Positions 44,080-54,370 of a stretch of DNA of 64,000 bases are shown here, one piece after another. How positions within the stretch are numbered: the stretch's first letter is position 1; each line of letters opens with the position of its first letter. The translations under genes were made by a program, and so were the position numbers. Under the pieces are notes generated by a model. The model was not told the DNA's origin, made no database searches, and saw nothing but the letters and a program-made list of their open reading frames with translations. The stretch comes from Makana argininalis_D (GTDB taxonomy: Bacteria; Pseudomonadota; Gammaproteobacteria; Enterobacterales; Enterobacteriaceae), in assembly GCA_051307355.1 (NCBI GenBank), contig JBPPLQ010000001.1:216747-280746 (forward strand). The letters run 5' to 3'.

Positions 44080-44562
44080 ATGCAATACACTGGACATATA
44101 ATCTTTTCTTTATCTGTAGCTATTTTATCAAAAAAAATTTATATTACAAATATATTAGGTAATGGAGATTGGTGGCATATAATACCAGGAGCATTATTAA
44201 CATGTTTGCTACCAGATATAGATCATCCTAAATCATTTATAGGTAAAAAAATAAAATGGTTATCTTTACCTTTAAATAAAATACTAGGTCATCGTGGTTT
44301 TACACATAGTTTTTTTATAGTTTTTTTTTTTATTTTTTTTTTTAAAATTAATTTTTTTTTTAAAAAATTTATTCCTATAGATTCATTTCAATCTATGATA
44401 ATTGGTTATATAAGTCATATTTTATCAGATATAATAACTCCATTAGGTGTTCCTATATTTTGGCCTTTAAAACGTAGAATTATATTACCTATATTAAGTA
44501 AAAATAAATATAAAGAAAAAATATTATGTATTTTTTTATTTTTTTTTGCTTTAATATATTAA
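44080..44562 (+). CDS. ydjM: YdjM-like inner-membrane metal-dependent hydrolase
   Basis: 160 residues (E. coli 196). GDWWHIIPGALLTCLLPDIDHPKSFIGKKIKWLS, GHRGFTHS and GYISHILSDIITPLGVP match E. coli YdjM in order. His6, Asp46, Asp48, His49, the histidines of GHRGFTHS and the HILSD histidine and aspartate are the expected metal ligands of the DUF457 family. Several hydrophobic segments indicate an integral membrane protein; the region 98-118 is a long Phe/Ile run. The C-terminal 35 residues of YdjM are missing. In E. coli the gene is LexA-regulated; the physiological substrate is unknown. Confidence 0.87.
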   Translation: MQYTGHIIFSLSVAILSKKIYITNILGNGDWWHIIPGALLTCLLPDIDHPKSFIGKKIKWLSLPLNKILGHRGFTHSFFIVFFFIFFFKINFFFKKFIPIDSFQSMIIGYISHILSDIITPLGVPIFWPLKRRIILPILSKNKYKEKILCIFLFFFALIY

Positions 44563-44684
44563 ATATATAATTTATATGTATTTAAATATTAAATTTTTTA
44601 AAAAAATAAAATTATTAAAAAATTTATATTTTATCAAAATTTAAATAATATAAGTAAATAAAAAATTTTTTATTTGGAGATTTA

Positions 44685-46679
44685 ATGTCATCTATAAAAT
44701 ATATTGTAAATGCTTTAAGATTTTTAAGTATTGACGCAATAAGTAATGCTAATTCTGGACATCCAGGAGCACCTATGGGTATGTCAGATATTGCTGAAGT
44801 TTTATGGCGTGATTATATAAAACATAATCCATGTAATCCTAAATGGATTAATCGTGATCGTTTTATTTTATCAAATGGTCATGCTTCTATTTTATTATAT
44901 AGTATATTACATCTTACTGGTTATGATATTTCAATAGAAGAAATTAAAAATTTTCGTAAAATTCATTCTAAAACACCAGGTCATCCAGAATGTTTTAATA
45001 CACAAGGTATAGAAGTAACAACAGGTCCTTTAGGTCAAGGTATAGCTAATGCAGTTGGTATAGCTATAGGAGAAAGAACTTTATCTAATCAATTTAATAA
45101 ATTAAATTTTGAAATTATTGATCATTATACTTATTTATTTATGGGTGATGGTTGCTTAATGGAAGGAATATCTCATGAAGCATGTTCTTTAGCAGGAACA
45201 TTAAAATTAGGTAAATTAATTGCATTTTATGATAATAATGGAATATCTATAGATGGAAAAATAAAAAATTATTTTAATGATGATACTGCTTTACGTTTTA
45301 AATCATATGGATGGCATGTAATCAAAAATATTAATGGTCATAATAGAGATGAAATAAAATTAGCTATAAAAAATTCTAGGAATGTGACAGATAAACCTTC
45401 TATTATTATATGTAATACCATTATTGCATTTGGATCCCCATCAAAAGCTGGAACTCCAGAATCACATGGTACTCCTTTAAGTAAAAAAGAAATATATGAT
45501 ACACGTAAAAATCTTAATTGGAATTATGATCCTTTTATTATTCCAAAACATATATATTTAAGTTGGAATGCTAAAAAATCAGGTGAAAAAAATGAATTAA
45601 AATGGAATAAAAAATTTAATATTTACAAAAAAAAATTCCCAAATCTTGCAAAAGAATTAATAAGAAGAATATCAGGACAATTACCAATAAAATGGAAAAA
45701 ATATATTGAAAATATTATTGAAAATATTAAAAAAGATTCAAATACAATATCAGGTCGTAAATCATCTAATATTTGTTTAGAAGCAATTGGACCATTTCTT
45801 CCTGAATTAATTGGAGGTTCAGCTGATTTATCTAATAGTAACTTAACAATGTGGTCAAAATCAAAATCAATATTTAAACATAATAATGGAAATTATATAC
45901 ATTATGGTGTAAGAGAATTTGGTATGACAGCTATAGCTAATGGAATATTTAAATATGGAGGATTTATACCATATACTTCTACTTTTTTAGTATTTTCAGA
46001 TTATGCTATAAGCGCTATACGAATGGCTGCGCTAATGAGATGTCATCAAATTATGATTTATACACATGATTCAATTGGTTTAGGAGAAGATGGTCCAACT
46101 CATCAACCAATAGAACAATTATCTCATTTAAGAATGATTCCAAATTTAAGTACTTGGCGTCCTTGTGATCAATTAGAAACTTTTTTTTCTTGGAAATGTG
46201 CTATAGAAAGAAACACAGGACCTACTGCTATTGTATTATCTCGTCAAGATTTAATTTATCAAAAAAGAAAAAAAAATCAAATTTTAAATATATCACGTGG
46301 TGGTTATATAATTAAAGATTGTAAATGTGTTCCAAATTTAATTATTATTGCTACAGGTTCTGAAGTTAATTTAGCAATTACTTCATATAATTATTTAAAA
46401 TGTATAGGTTATAAAGTTAGAGTTGTATCTATGCCATCTACAGATATTTTTGATTTACAAGAACAAAGTTATAAAGAATTTGTTTTTCCTAAAAAAGTAA
46501 AATCAATAATTGCAATTGAAGCTGGTATTTCAGATTTTTGGTATAAGTATACAGGATTATATGGTGCAATAATAGGTATAAAAACTTTTGGTAAATCAGG
46601 CTCTTCTAAAGAATTATTTAATTTATTCAAATTTAATTTACAAAATGTAATTAAAACAGCAAAAAAAATTATTAATTAA
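44685..46679 (+). CDS. tktA: Transketolase
   Basis: 664 residues (E. coli 663). Thiamine-pyrophosphate enzyme of the pentose phosphate pathway. DAISNANSGHPGAPMGMSDIAEVLW, the TPP/Mg motif GDGCLMEGISHEACSLAG to AFYDNNGISIDG, GVREFGMTAIANG and the active-site DSIGLGEDGPTHQPIEQL are all present. GGAG lies 6 bases before the ATG. It makes ribose-5-P and erythrose-4-P for nucleotides and aromatics, linking to pgi and tpiA. Conservation is high for this genome. Confidence 0.97.
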   Translation: MSSIKYIVNALRFLSIDAISNANSGHPGAPMGMSDIAEVLWRDYIKHNPCNPKWINRDRFILSNGHASILLYSILHLTGYDISIEEIKNFRKIHSKTPGHPECFNTQGIEVTTGPLGQGIANAVGIAIGERTLSNQFNKLNFEIIDHYTYLFMGDGCLMEGISHEACSLAGTLKLGKLIAFYDNNGISIDGKIKNYFNDDTALRFKSYGWHVIKNINGHNRDEIKLAIKNSRNVTDKPSIIICNTIIAFGSPSKAGTPESHGTPLSKKEIYDTRKNLNWNYDPFIIPKHIYLSWNAKKSGEKNELKWNKKFNIYKKKFPNLAKELIRRISGQLPIKWKKYIENIIENIKKDSNTISGRKSSNICLEAIGPFLPELIGGSADLSNSNLTMWSKSKSIFKHNNGNYIHYGVREFGMTAIANGIFKYGGFIPYTSTFLVFSDYAISAIRMAALMRCHQIMIYTHDSIGLGEDGPTHQPIEQLSHLRMIPNLSTWRPCDQLETFFSWKCAIERNTGPTAIVLSRQDLIYQKRKKNQILNISRGGYIIKDCKCVPNLIIIATGSEVNLAITSYNYLKCIGYKVRVVSMPSTDIFDLQEQSYKEFVFPKKVKSIIAIEAGISDFWYKYTGLYGAIIGIKTFGKSGSSKELFNLFKFNLQNVIKTAKKIIN

Positions 46680-46870
46680 TAATTTATTTTTATTTAAAAA
46701 ATTAAAATTAAATTTTATAATTTAAATATTAAATATTAATATCTATTAATTTAATTATTAAAAAAATTTATTTTTAAAAAAAATTATAATTAATGTATTT
46801 TAATATAACTTAATTAATTAAATAATTAATTTTTTATTTTTAAAAAATTAAATATGTTTAAGGTTTTTCT

Positions 46871-49000
46871 ATGAATGATAATTTATTTAAAAGCTTAAAC
46901 AAAAAACAAATGGAAGCTGTTTCAGAATCAAATAGTAATTTATTAGTACTTGCTGGTGCCGGTAGTGGTAAAACTAATGTTTTAATAAATAAAATTGTAT
47001 GGTTTATTAAAATTAATAAATACCCTCCTGCTTCAATAATGGCTGTTACTTTTACAAATAAAGCTGCAGAAGAAATGAAATCTAGACTTAAAAAAATAAT
47101 AGGTGAAAAAGAAAAAAAAATATGGATTGGAACATTTCATGGATTAAGTAATCGTATGTTAAGAAATCACTATAAAGACGCCAATCTTCCAAAAAATTAT
47201 CAAATATTAGATAATGAAGATCAAATTAGATTAATCAAACGTTTAATAATTTCTATGAAGCTTGATGATAAAATATGGAATCCTCGAAAATTATTATTAT
47301 ATATAAATAATAATAAAGATAAAGGAATAAGACCATGTCTTGAAAATAATAATAAAAATTATTATAAAAAAATCGAACAAAATATTTATAAACAATACCA
47401 ACAGTCATGTGATAAACTCGGTTTAGTTGATTTTTCTGAATTATTAATAAGATGTTATGAAATGTTTATAAAAAAACCTTATATAATTAATAAATATCAT
47501 AATCGTTTTAAAAATATTTTGGTAGATGAATTTCAGGATACAAATATAATTCAATATTATTGGATTAAAATATTAAAAAATGTAAATTGTAATTTAATTA
47601 TTGTTGGTGATGATGATCAATCTATTTATGGTTGGCGTGGTGCAAAAATAGAAAATATATATAAATTTTTAGAAGATTATCCTAATACTAAAACGATACG
47701 ATTAGAACAAAATTATAGATGTACAAACAATATATTAAAAGCTGCAAATTCTCTTATATCTAATAATAATTTTAGATTAGGTAAGACATTATGGACTAAA
47801 TGTAAATTAGGTGATCCTATTAATATATATTCTGCTTCTAATGAAATAGATGAAGCTAATTTTGTAGTAAATAAAATTAAAATAGCAAAAAATAAAAAAA
47901 CATCATTAAAAGAATTTGCTATCTTATACAGAAGTAATGCACAATCAAGAATTTTAGAAGAAACTTTAATAAATATTAATATTCCTTATTTAATTTATGG
48001 AGGCATTAGATTTTTTGAAAGATCAGAAATAAAACATACTTTATCTTATTTAAGACTAATTTTAAATCGTAATGATAATGTTGCATATGAAAGAATTATT
48101 AATATTCCAAACAGAGGTATAGGAGAAAAAACTTTAAATATAATAAAAAAAACTGCTAAAATTTTAAACATTAATCTTTGGAAATCAAGTTGTTACCTAA
48201 TTGAAAAAAACATATTAAAAAAAAATACAAATAAATCAGTATTAAATTTCATAAATCTTATTAATAAATTATCTAAAGAAATACATAATTTACCTATTCA
48301 TATTCAAACTGATTTAGTAATTAAAAATTCTGGTCTTTGGAACATGTATAAAAAAGAAAAAAATATAAAAAATTATGCTAAATTAGAAAATTTATCAGAA
48401 CTTATGAATGCTACAAAACAATATAATGATATTCATGGAATTTCTGAAAACTCTATGCAAGACTTTATTTCTAATGCAACTCTAGATGCTATAAATTTTA
48501 AAAATTATAAGAAAACTGAAGCAGTAACATTAATGACTATACATTCTTCAAAAGGATTAGAATTTAAACAAATATTTATTATTGGTATGGAAGAAGGTAT
48601 TTTCCCTAATAAAATATCAACAAATTCAATAGAACAATTAGAAGAAGAACGTAGATTAGCATATGTTGGTATAACGAGAACAATTAAAAAATTAACAATT
48701 ACATATGCAAAAAAAAGAAAAATATATGGTAAAGAAAAAAAAAGAAAACCATCAAGATTTATAAAAGAAATTCCATCTTCATGTATTAATAATATTAATT
48801 TAAATTATAATTTTAAAAAAAATACACATTATAAAAAAAAATTCAGAATAGGTAAAAAAGTAAAACATAATAAATTTGGTTACGGAATAATTATTAAAAT
48901 TATTATTATTGATAATAATAAAATTATTAAAGTTAGATTTAATAATAACATAATAAAATTTTTTACTTTAGATTATAATAATTTCGAAATAATTAATTAG
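46871..49000 (+). CDS. uvrD: DNA helicase II UvrD
   Basis: 709 residues (E. coli 720). SF1A helicase: Walker A LAGAGSGKTNVL, Walker B ILVDEFQDTN, motif III GDDDQSIYGWRGA, motif IV LEQNYRC, and motif VI RRLAYVGITR. I call UvrD rather than Rep because IWIGTFHGLSNRMLRNHYKDANLP, PINIYSASNEIDEANFVV and the C-terminal Tudor-like tail (FRIGKKVKHNKFGYG) follow UvrD. It acts in mismatch and excision repair and in clearing proteins from DNA. It ends next to a bidirectional hairpin before rnpB. Confidence 0.95.
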   Translation: MNDNLFKSLNKKQMEAVSESNSNLLVLAGAGSGKTNVLINKIVWFIKINKYPPASIMAVTFTNKAAEEMKSRLKKIIGEKEKKIWIGTFHGLSNRMLRNHYKDANLPKNYQILDNEDQIRLIKRLIISMKLDDKIWNPRKLLLYINNNKDKGIRPCLENNNKNYYKKIEQNIYKQYQQSCDKLGLVDFSELLIRCYEMFIKKPYIINKYHNRFKNILVDEFQDTNIIQYYWIKILKNVNCNLIIVGDDDQSIYGWRGAKIENIYKFLEDYPNTKTIRLEQNYRCTNNILKAANSLISNNNFRLGKTLWTKCKLGDPINIYSASNEIDEANFVVNKIKIAKNKKTSLKEFAILYRSNAQSRILEETLININIPYLIYGGIRFFERSEIKHTLSYLRLILNRNDNVAYERIINIPNRGIGEKTLNIIKKTAKILNINLWKSSCYLIEKNILKKNTNKSVLNFINLINKLSKEIHNLPIHIQTDLVIKNSGLWNMYKKEKNIKNYAKLENLSELMNATKQYNDIHGISENSMQDFISNATLDAINFKNYKKTEAVTLMTIHSSKGLEFKQIFIIGMEEGIFPNKISTNSIEQLEEERRLAYVGITRTIKKLTITYAKKRKIYGKEKKRKPSRFIKEIPSSCINNINLNYNFKKNTHYKKKFRIGKKVKHNKFGYGIIIKIIIIDNNKIIKVRFNNNIIKFFTLDYNNFEIIN

Positions 49001-49034
49001 TAATTTTTATTAAAATAATTTTTTAATATAAATT

Positions 49035-49057
49035 TACCGGTCTTTATAAGACCGGTA
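49035..49057. terminator. Bidirectional hairpin terminator between uvrD and rnpB
   Basis: TACCGGTCTT (49035-49044) pairs with AAGACCGGTA (49048-49057) around a three-base loop. It sits exactly at the 3' end of the rnpB RNA and after uvrD, so it can serve both convergent transcripts. Confidence 0.75.
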
Positions 49058-49411
49058 TAGTTAAACTGTAAGCCGGGTTCTGTTTTGGACAGTCATTAAT
49101 CTAGACTATTTTTCACAAAATAGTTCTAAGCAGCTTACCCGAGTAATACATGCGGGCAACATTATTAATCTCATATTTAGCTTTTCTCCAGGTGGAGTTT
49201 ACATTGCAACTATTGTTACCAATAGTACGGTATGCTTTTACCAAACCATTTCACCCTTACCTTATAAAAAGGCGGTTTTTTTTCTGTTGCACTTGTCGTA
49301 GGTTTACACCTCCCAGAAGTTATCTGGCACCAAGCCCTATGGAGCCCGGACTTTCCTCTTTTTAATTTATTTACTTAATTTTATAAAAAGCGACTGTCTG
49401 TTTAACTTATA
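49058..49411 (-). ncRNA. rnpB: RNase P RNA
   Basis: On the minus strand the 5' part contains CAGACAGTCGC, then the highly conserved GAGGAAAGTCCGGGCTCC followed by ATAGGGC, then GTGCCAG..CTGGGAGG, ACGACAAGTGCAACAGA, the J-region GGTAAGGGTGAAA, and the 3' end ACAGAACCCGGCTTA. These match E. coli type A RNase P RNA in order. The helix after CGCT is reduced to A/T sequence (about 49363-49392). The exact ends are estimated. It matures tRNA 5' ends with RnpA, which is not in this window. Confidence 0.93.
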
Positions 49412-49460
49412 AAAGTATTATAATACTTAAATATTTTTATCATTATAAATAATGAAATAT

Positions 49461-50327
49461 TTATTTTATTAATTTATTATATTTTAAAAGATTTTTATAT
49501 AAAAAATTTTTTTTAATAAAATAAATATTTGATGTTAATTCAATTGATTTTTTGAAAGTTAATTCAGTTAAAAGAAATTTAAAAGTATTTATAATATTAT
49601 TATTAATAATATTTTTTTTTTTATATCCTTCTACTATAATAGATAATTCACCTTTATATCTTGTTTTATCTTTTTGTAACCATTCTAAAATTTTTTTAAT
49701 TGTATCACCATAAATTGTTTCCCAGTATTTTGTAATTTCTCTCGCTATGACAATATATCTTAAACCACCAAAATACTTTTTCATATCTTTAATAGTTTTA
49801 ATAATTCTCAATGATGTTTCATAAAAAATTAATGTTCTAGTTTCTGTTTTTAACGATTTAATTAAATTTATTCGTTTTTTTTTTTTTGATGGTATAAAAC
49901 CTTCATAACAAAATTTTTTTGATTTTATTCCAGATCCTGATAATGCTGTAATTGCTGCACAAGCTCCTGGTAATGGTATTACACGAAAACCTAATTTATA
50001 ACAATTTTTTACAATAAAATAACCAGGATCGTTAATCACAGGTGTACCAGCGTTACTTACAATTGCTATGCTTTTACCTTCTTTTAATTTTGATAATAAA
50101 ATTTTTGTTTTGTTTATTTCATTAACTTTATTAAAAGAAAATATACTATTTTTAATAGAAAAAAATGTAAGTAAATTATTAGTAACTCTTGTATTTTCTG
50201 ATACGATTATATCTACTTTTTTTAAAATTAATAAAGCACGTATAGTTATATCTTTTATATTACCAATTGGAGTTGGGACAATGTATAAAGTTGATTTTAA
50301 AATATTTTCTTTTTTATATTTATACAT
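49461..50327 (-). CDS. rsmI: 16S rRNA 2'-O-ribose C1402 methyltransferase RsmI
   Basis: 288 residues (E. coli YraL 286). LYIVPTPIGNIKDITIRAL, SIAIVSNAGTPVINDPGY, VIPLPGACAAITALSGSG, CYEGFIPSKKKKR and TRTLIFYETSLRI are the family blocks. Two normally invariant aspartates are Asn here: E-D-T-R is ENTR and VSDAGTP is VSNAGTP. The protein also has a Lys/Asn-rich tail. It is followed by a gap to rnpB and preceded by rpsI 16 bases upstream on the same strand. Confidence 0.93.
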   Translation of the reverse strand: MYKYKKENILKSTLYIVPTPIGNIKDITIRALLILKKVDIIVSENTRVTNNLLTFFSIKNSIFSFNKVNEINKTKILLSKLKEGKSIAIVSNAGTPVINDPGYFIVKNCYKLGFRVIPLPGACAAITALSGSGIKSKKFCYEGFIPSKKKKRINLIKSLKTETRTLIFYETSLRIIKTIKDMKKYFGGLRYIVIAREITKYWETIYGDTIKKILEWLQKDKTRYKGELSIIVEGYKKKNIINNNIINTFKFLLTELTFKKSIELTSNIYFIKKNFLYKNLLKYNKLIK

Positions 50328-50343
50328 ATATTATATATTTCAG

Positions 50344-50736
50344 TTAACGTTTAGAAAATTGTGGTTTGCATCTAGATTTACGTAAACCAAATTTTTTTCT
50401 TTCCACGCTTCTAGAGTCTCTTGTTATAAATCCTGATTTACGAAGTTCTTTTCTAAATGTTTCATTATACTTTATTAAAGCTCTAGAAATACCATGACGT
50501 ATTGCTTCTGATTGACCAGTTGTTCCTCCACCTTTAACAGTTATATATAAATCTATTTTCTTTAAAAGATTAAATAAATTTAAAGGTTGATAAATAGCGT
50601 TAATAGATGATTCTAAATTAAAATAATCTTTAATGTTACGTTTATTAATGATAATAGATCCTTTTCCATTTTTTATAAACACTCTTGCTGAAGCACTCTT
50701 ACGTCTACCAGTAGAATAATATGTATTATTTATCAT
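50344..50736 (-). CDS. rpsI: 30S ribosomal protein S9
   Basis: 130 residues, the E. coli length. YYSTGRRKSASARVFIKNGKG, TVKGGGTTGQSEAIRHGISRALI and the basic end RSVERKKFGLRKSRCKPQFSKR (E. coli FSKR) are diagnostic; the C-terminal arginine reaches the P-site tRNA. It follows rplM with a 13-base gap, the universal L13-S9 pair. Confidence 0.97.
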   Translation of the reverse strand: MINNTYYSTGRRKSASARVFIKNGKGSIIINKRNIKDYFNLESSINAIYQPLNLFNLLKKIDLYITVKGGGTTGQSEAIRHGISRALIKYNETFRKELRKSGFITRDSRSVERKKFGLRKSRCKPQFSKR

Positions 50737-50749
50737 TTTATTTTTCCTA

Positions 50750-51178
50750 TTAAATTAATAATATTTCAGGTTTTTGAGCTTGATGATTATGTTGTTTATT
50801 ATTATAAATTTTAAGTTTTTTTAACATACTTCGACCTAATGGTCCTTTTGGTAACATACCTTTTACAGCATTTTTAATTATAAAATTTGGATTTTTTAAT
50901 AATTTTTCTTTGAAAGATATTTTTTTTAATCCTCCTATATATCCACTATGTTTATAGTATATTTTATTGTTAAATTTATTTCCTGTAACTTTAATTTTAT
51001 TTGAATTAATAATAATTATGTAATCTCCATTATCAATATTTGGAGTATATTCAGGTTTATTTTTACCACTTAATATAATTGATAATTTAGTTGCCATGCG
51101 TCCAAGTATTTGATCTTTAGCATCTAAAATATACCATTTTTTTAGAATTTTTTTTTTTTTTTTTGATAAACTTTTCAT
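50750..51178 (-). CDS. rplM: 50S ribosomal protein L13
   Basis: 142 residues, the E. coli length. WYILDAKDQILGRMATKLSIILSGKNKPEYTP, GDYIIIINSNKIKVTGNK, YYKHSGYIGGLK, GMLPKGPLGRSMLKKLKIY and the terminal HNHQAQKPEIL identify it. It is the first gene of rplM-rpsI and is divergent from valS. A run of 15 T in the genomic strand at about 51149-51163 encodes the N-terminal lysines. Confidence 0.97.
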   Translation of the reverse strand: MKSLSKKKKKILKKWYILDAKDQILGRMATKLSIILSGKNKPEYTPNIDNGDYIIIINSNKIKVTGNKFNNKIYYKHSGYIGGLKKISFKEKLLKNPNFIIKNAVKGMLPKGPLGRSMLKKLKIYNNKQHNHQAQKPEILLI

Positions 51179-51423
51179 TATTTATTACTCAATAAAAATT
51201 ATTTTTAAAAAAATTAAAATTTTATATATAAATATATCATACAATATATATTTAATGTATTAATTAAATTTTTAAAAACATATTAAATAAATAATATATT
51301 TTTAAAAATATGTTAATATTAAAATTAAATATAATTTAAAATAAAATAATTAATATTTTATTTTTGAAAAAATAAAAAATAAGTTTTTAAAAAAATTAAA
51401 TTAATATTTAGTATAAAAACATA

Positions 51424-54279
51424 ATGAAAAAAAAATATAATTTTGAAATAATAGAAAAAGATTTATATCATGAATGGGAAACAAAAGGGTATTTCAAGCC
51501 TAATAATAAATTAAATAAAAGTTATTGTATTATATTACCCCCACCTAATATTACAGGATATTTACATATTGGACATGCATTTCAACATACAATCATGGAT
51601 ATTTTAATACGTTATAATAGGATGAAAGGAAGAAATACATTTTGGCAAATAGGAACTGATCATGCAGGAATAGCTACACAAATTTTAGTAGAACAAAAAA
51701 TATATTTAAAAGAAGGAAAAAGGATTAAAGATTATAATAGAAAAGATTTTATCAAAAAAATATGGGAATGGAAAAAAAAATATGGTAATAAAATTACAAA
51801 TCAAATTAGAAGATTAGGTAGCTCTGTAGATTGGAATAAAGAAAGATTCACTATGGATAGTAAAATGTCTTATGCTGTTAAAAAAGTTTTTATAAAATTA
51901 TATAATGATAATTTAATTTATAGAGGAAATAGATTAGTAAATTGGGATCCAAAATTACAAACAGCAATTTCAGATTTAGAAATAGAATATAAATATTCGT
52001 ATAAATATACATGGTATATTCGTTATTTTTTAAATAAAAATGAATATACTAATGAAGGATTTAATTATTTAGTTGTATTTACTACACGACCAGAAACTAT
52101 TTTTGGTGATACAGCTTTATCTGTAAATCCTAAAGATAAAAGATATAAAAATTTAATAGGTAAATTTGTATTAGTACCCATTATTAATAAAATTATACCT
52201 ATAATAGGAGATTATTTTACAGATGTAAATAAAGGAACAGGTTGTGTTAAAATAACACCGTCTCATGATTTTAATGATTATGAAGTTGGATATCGTAATT
52301 CATTACCAATAATCAATATTTTTAATAAAAAATGTAAAATTATTAACAAAGCTGAAATTTTTTATAAAAAAAATATTTTTATTAAAAAATTATATAGAAA
52401 AATACCATATAACTTTGTAGGATTAGATAGATTTATAGCAAGAAAAAAAATTATATCTGTTTTTTATAAACTTGATATTTTAGTTAAATGCAAATTAAAA
52501 TATTCAAAAATTCCTTATAGTAATAAAAGTAATGTTATTATAGAACCAATGTTAACAAAACAATGGTATGTACGTACTAAAAGTATTTCAAAATTAGCTA
52601 TAAATGCAGTAAAAAAAGGTAATATTAAATTTATTCCAAAAAAATATGAAAAAATATATTTTAACTGGATGAAAAATATTAAAGATTGGTGTATTTCTCG
52701 TCAAGTATTATGGGGTCATAGAATTCCTTCTTGGTATGATTTTAAAAAAAATATATATGTTGGTTACAATGAAAACGATATTAGAATTAAATATAAATTA
52801 AAAAAAAATTTTTATATTTATCAAGATAAAGATGTAATGGATACATGGTTTTCTTCGTGTTTATGGATTTTTGCTTCACTTGGATGGCCAGAAAATAAAA
52901 AAAATTTAAATATTTTTTATCCTACAAATGTAGTTGTTAGTGGTTTGGATATTATTTTTTTTTGGATAGCTCGTATGATCATGTTTAGTATGTATGTTAT
53001 TAAAGATAATAATGGAAAAGCAAAAATACCTTTTAAAAAAGTTTTTATTACAGGATTAATAAAAGATGAACAAGGTAATAAAATGTCTAAATCGAAAGGT
53101 AATGTAATAGATCCTATTGATATAATAGATGGTATTTCTCTTAAAAATTTAATAAAAAAAAGAACAAATAATATGATTAATCCTAAATTATCAAAAAAAA
53201 TAATTAATCAAACTATAAAAACATTTCCTTGTGGTATAAAATCATATGGAGTTGATGCATTGAGATTTACTATGACATCTATTGCTTCAAATGGTAGTGA
53301 TATTAAATTTGATTTTAAAAGATTAGAAGGATATAGAAACTTTTGTAATAAATTATGGAATGCTAGTAGATTTGTTATCTTAAATATTAATAATATACAT
53401 TTTAATTTAAATATAAAAAATAAAAAATTATTAATATATGATAAATGGATTTTAGTATTGCTTAATAAAACTATTAAAAAATTTAATTTTTATTTAAATA
53501 AATATAGATTTGATTTAGCTTCTGAAATTATATATGAATTTACATGGAATCAATTTTGTGATTGGTATATAGAATTTGTTAAAAAATTATTAATTCTAAA
53601 ACCAGAAAATGATTTAATAAGTACAAAAAAAACAATAATTATAGTTTTAAAAAAAATATTATGTTTATTGCATCCAATTATTCCTTTTATTACTGAATAT
53701 ATATGGAAATGTATAAACAATATTACAAATTTTCATTCTAGTTCTATTATGTTAGAAAAATTTCCATCTTATAATAAGAAATTAATAGATAAAAAATCTT
53801 TAATAAATGTAAATTTAATTAAAAAATTTATAATTATTATACGTAAAATTAAATATGAATTTAAAATTAAAAATAAAGAAAAAATATTAATAATAATTAA
53901 AAATGTATCTATTTTTTTTTTAAATATAATAAAAAAAAATATAAAAATAATAAAAAGTTTTACTAATTTTAAAGATTTAATTTTATTAATAGATAAAAAT
54001 AGAGAACCTTGTTCTTTTAAAGAATTTATAGATAAAGAAGAAATATTATTTCCAGTAAAAGGGTTAAGAAATACACAACAAGAAATAAATAATATAAAAT
54101 CAAAAATTAAAAAAATAGATATTAAAATAAAAATTATTTTATTAAAAATTCAAAATTTTAATTATTATAAATTAGTTCCTAAGAATATAATTTTAAAAGT
54201 ACAAAATAATCTCATTTTTTTAAAAAAATTAAAAGAAAAAAATATTAAAAAATTTAATATATTAAATGTTAAATATTAA
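51424..54279 (+). CDS. valS: Valyl-tRNA synthetase
   Basis: 951 residues, the E. coli length. Class I motifs: PPPNITGYLHIGHAF (HIGH variant) near the N-terminus and GNKMSKSKGNVIDP (KMSKS). The editing (CP1) domain is present, with TTRPETIFGDTAL and the HDFNDYEVGYRN region. The anticodon-binding domain and a Lys-rich C-terminal coiled coil complete it. Unlike AlaRS in this window, ValRS keeps its editing domain in full. It is divergent from rplM and precedes ligA. Confidence 0.97.
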   Translation: MKKKYNFEIIEKDLYHEWETKGYFKPNNKLNKSYCIILPPPNITGYLHIGHAFQHTIMDILIRYNRMKGRNTFWQIGTDHAGIATQILVEQKIYLKEGKRIKDYNRKDFIKKIWEWKKKYGNKITNQIRRLGSSVDWNKERFTMDSKMSYAVKKVFIKLYNDNLIYRGNRLVNWDPKLQTAISDLEIEYKYSYKYTWYIRYFLNKNEYTNEGFNYLVVFTTRPETIFGDTALSVNPKDKRYKNLIGKFVLVPIINKIIPIIGDYFTDVNKGTGCVKITPSHDFNDYEVGYRNSLPIINIFNKKCKIINKAEIFYKKNIFIKKLYRKIPYNFVGLDRFIARKKIISVFYKLDILVKCKLKYSKIPYSNKSNVIIEPMLTKQWYVRTKSISKLAINAVKKGNIKFIPKKYEKIYFNWMKNIKDWCISRQVLWGHRIPSWYDFKKNIYVGYNENDIRIKYKLKKNFYIYQDKDVMDTWFSSCLWIFASLGWPENKKNLNIFYPTNVVVSGLDIIFFWIARMIMFSMYVIKDNNGKAKIPFKKVFITGLIKDEQGNKMSKSKGNVIDPIDIIDGISLKNLIKKRTNNMINPKLSKKIINQTIKTFPCGIKSYGVDALRFTMTSIASNGSDIKFDFKRLEGYRNFCNKLWNASRFVILNINNIHFNLNIKNKKLLIYDKWILVLLNKTIKKFNFYLNKYRFDLASEIIYEFTWNQFCDWYIEFVKKLLILKPENDLISTKKTIIIVLKKILCLLHPIIPFITEYIWKCINNITNFHSSSIMLEKFPSYNKKLIDKKSLINVNLIKKFIIIIRKIKYEFKIKNKEKILIIIKNVSIFFLNIIKKNIKIIKSFTNFKDLILLIDKNREPCSFKEFIDKEEILFPVKGLRNTQQEINNIKSKIKKIDIKIKIILLKIQNFNYYKLVPKNIILKVQNNLIFLKKLKEKNIKKFNILNVKY

Positions 54280-54370
54280 ATAAAAAATTTATTTTTTTAA
54301 AAATAAATTATAATAATTATTTTTTATATAAATATTTTTTAAACTATTAAATTTTGTAAATAAATTATTT

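Noticed and set aside
49150..49365. A 71-codon frame on the plus strand
   Set aside because: It is the antisense of the RNase P RNA core.
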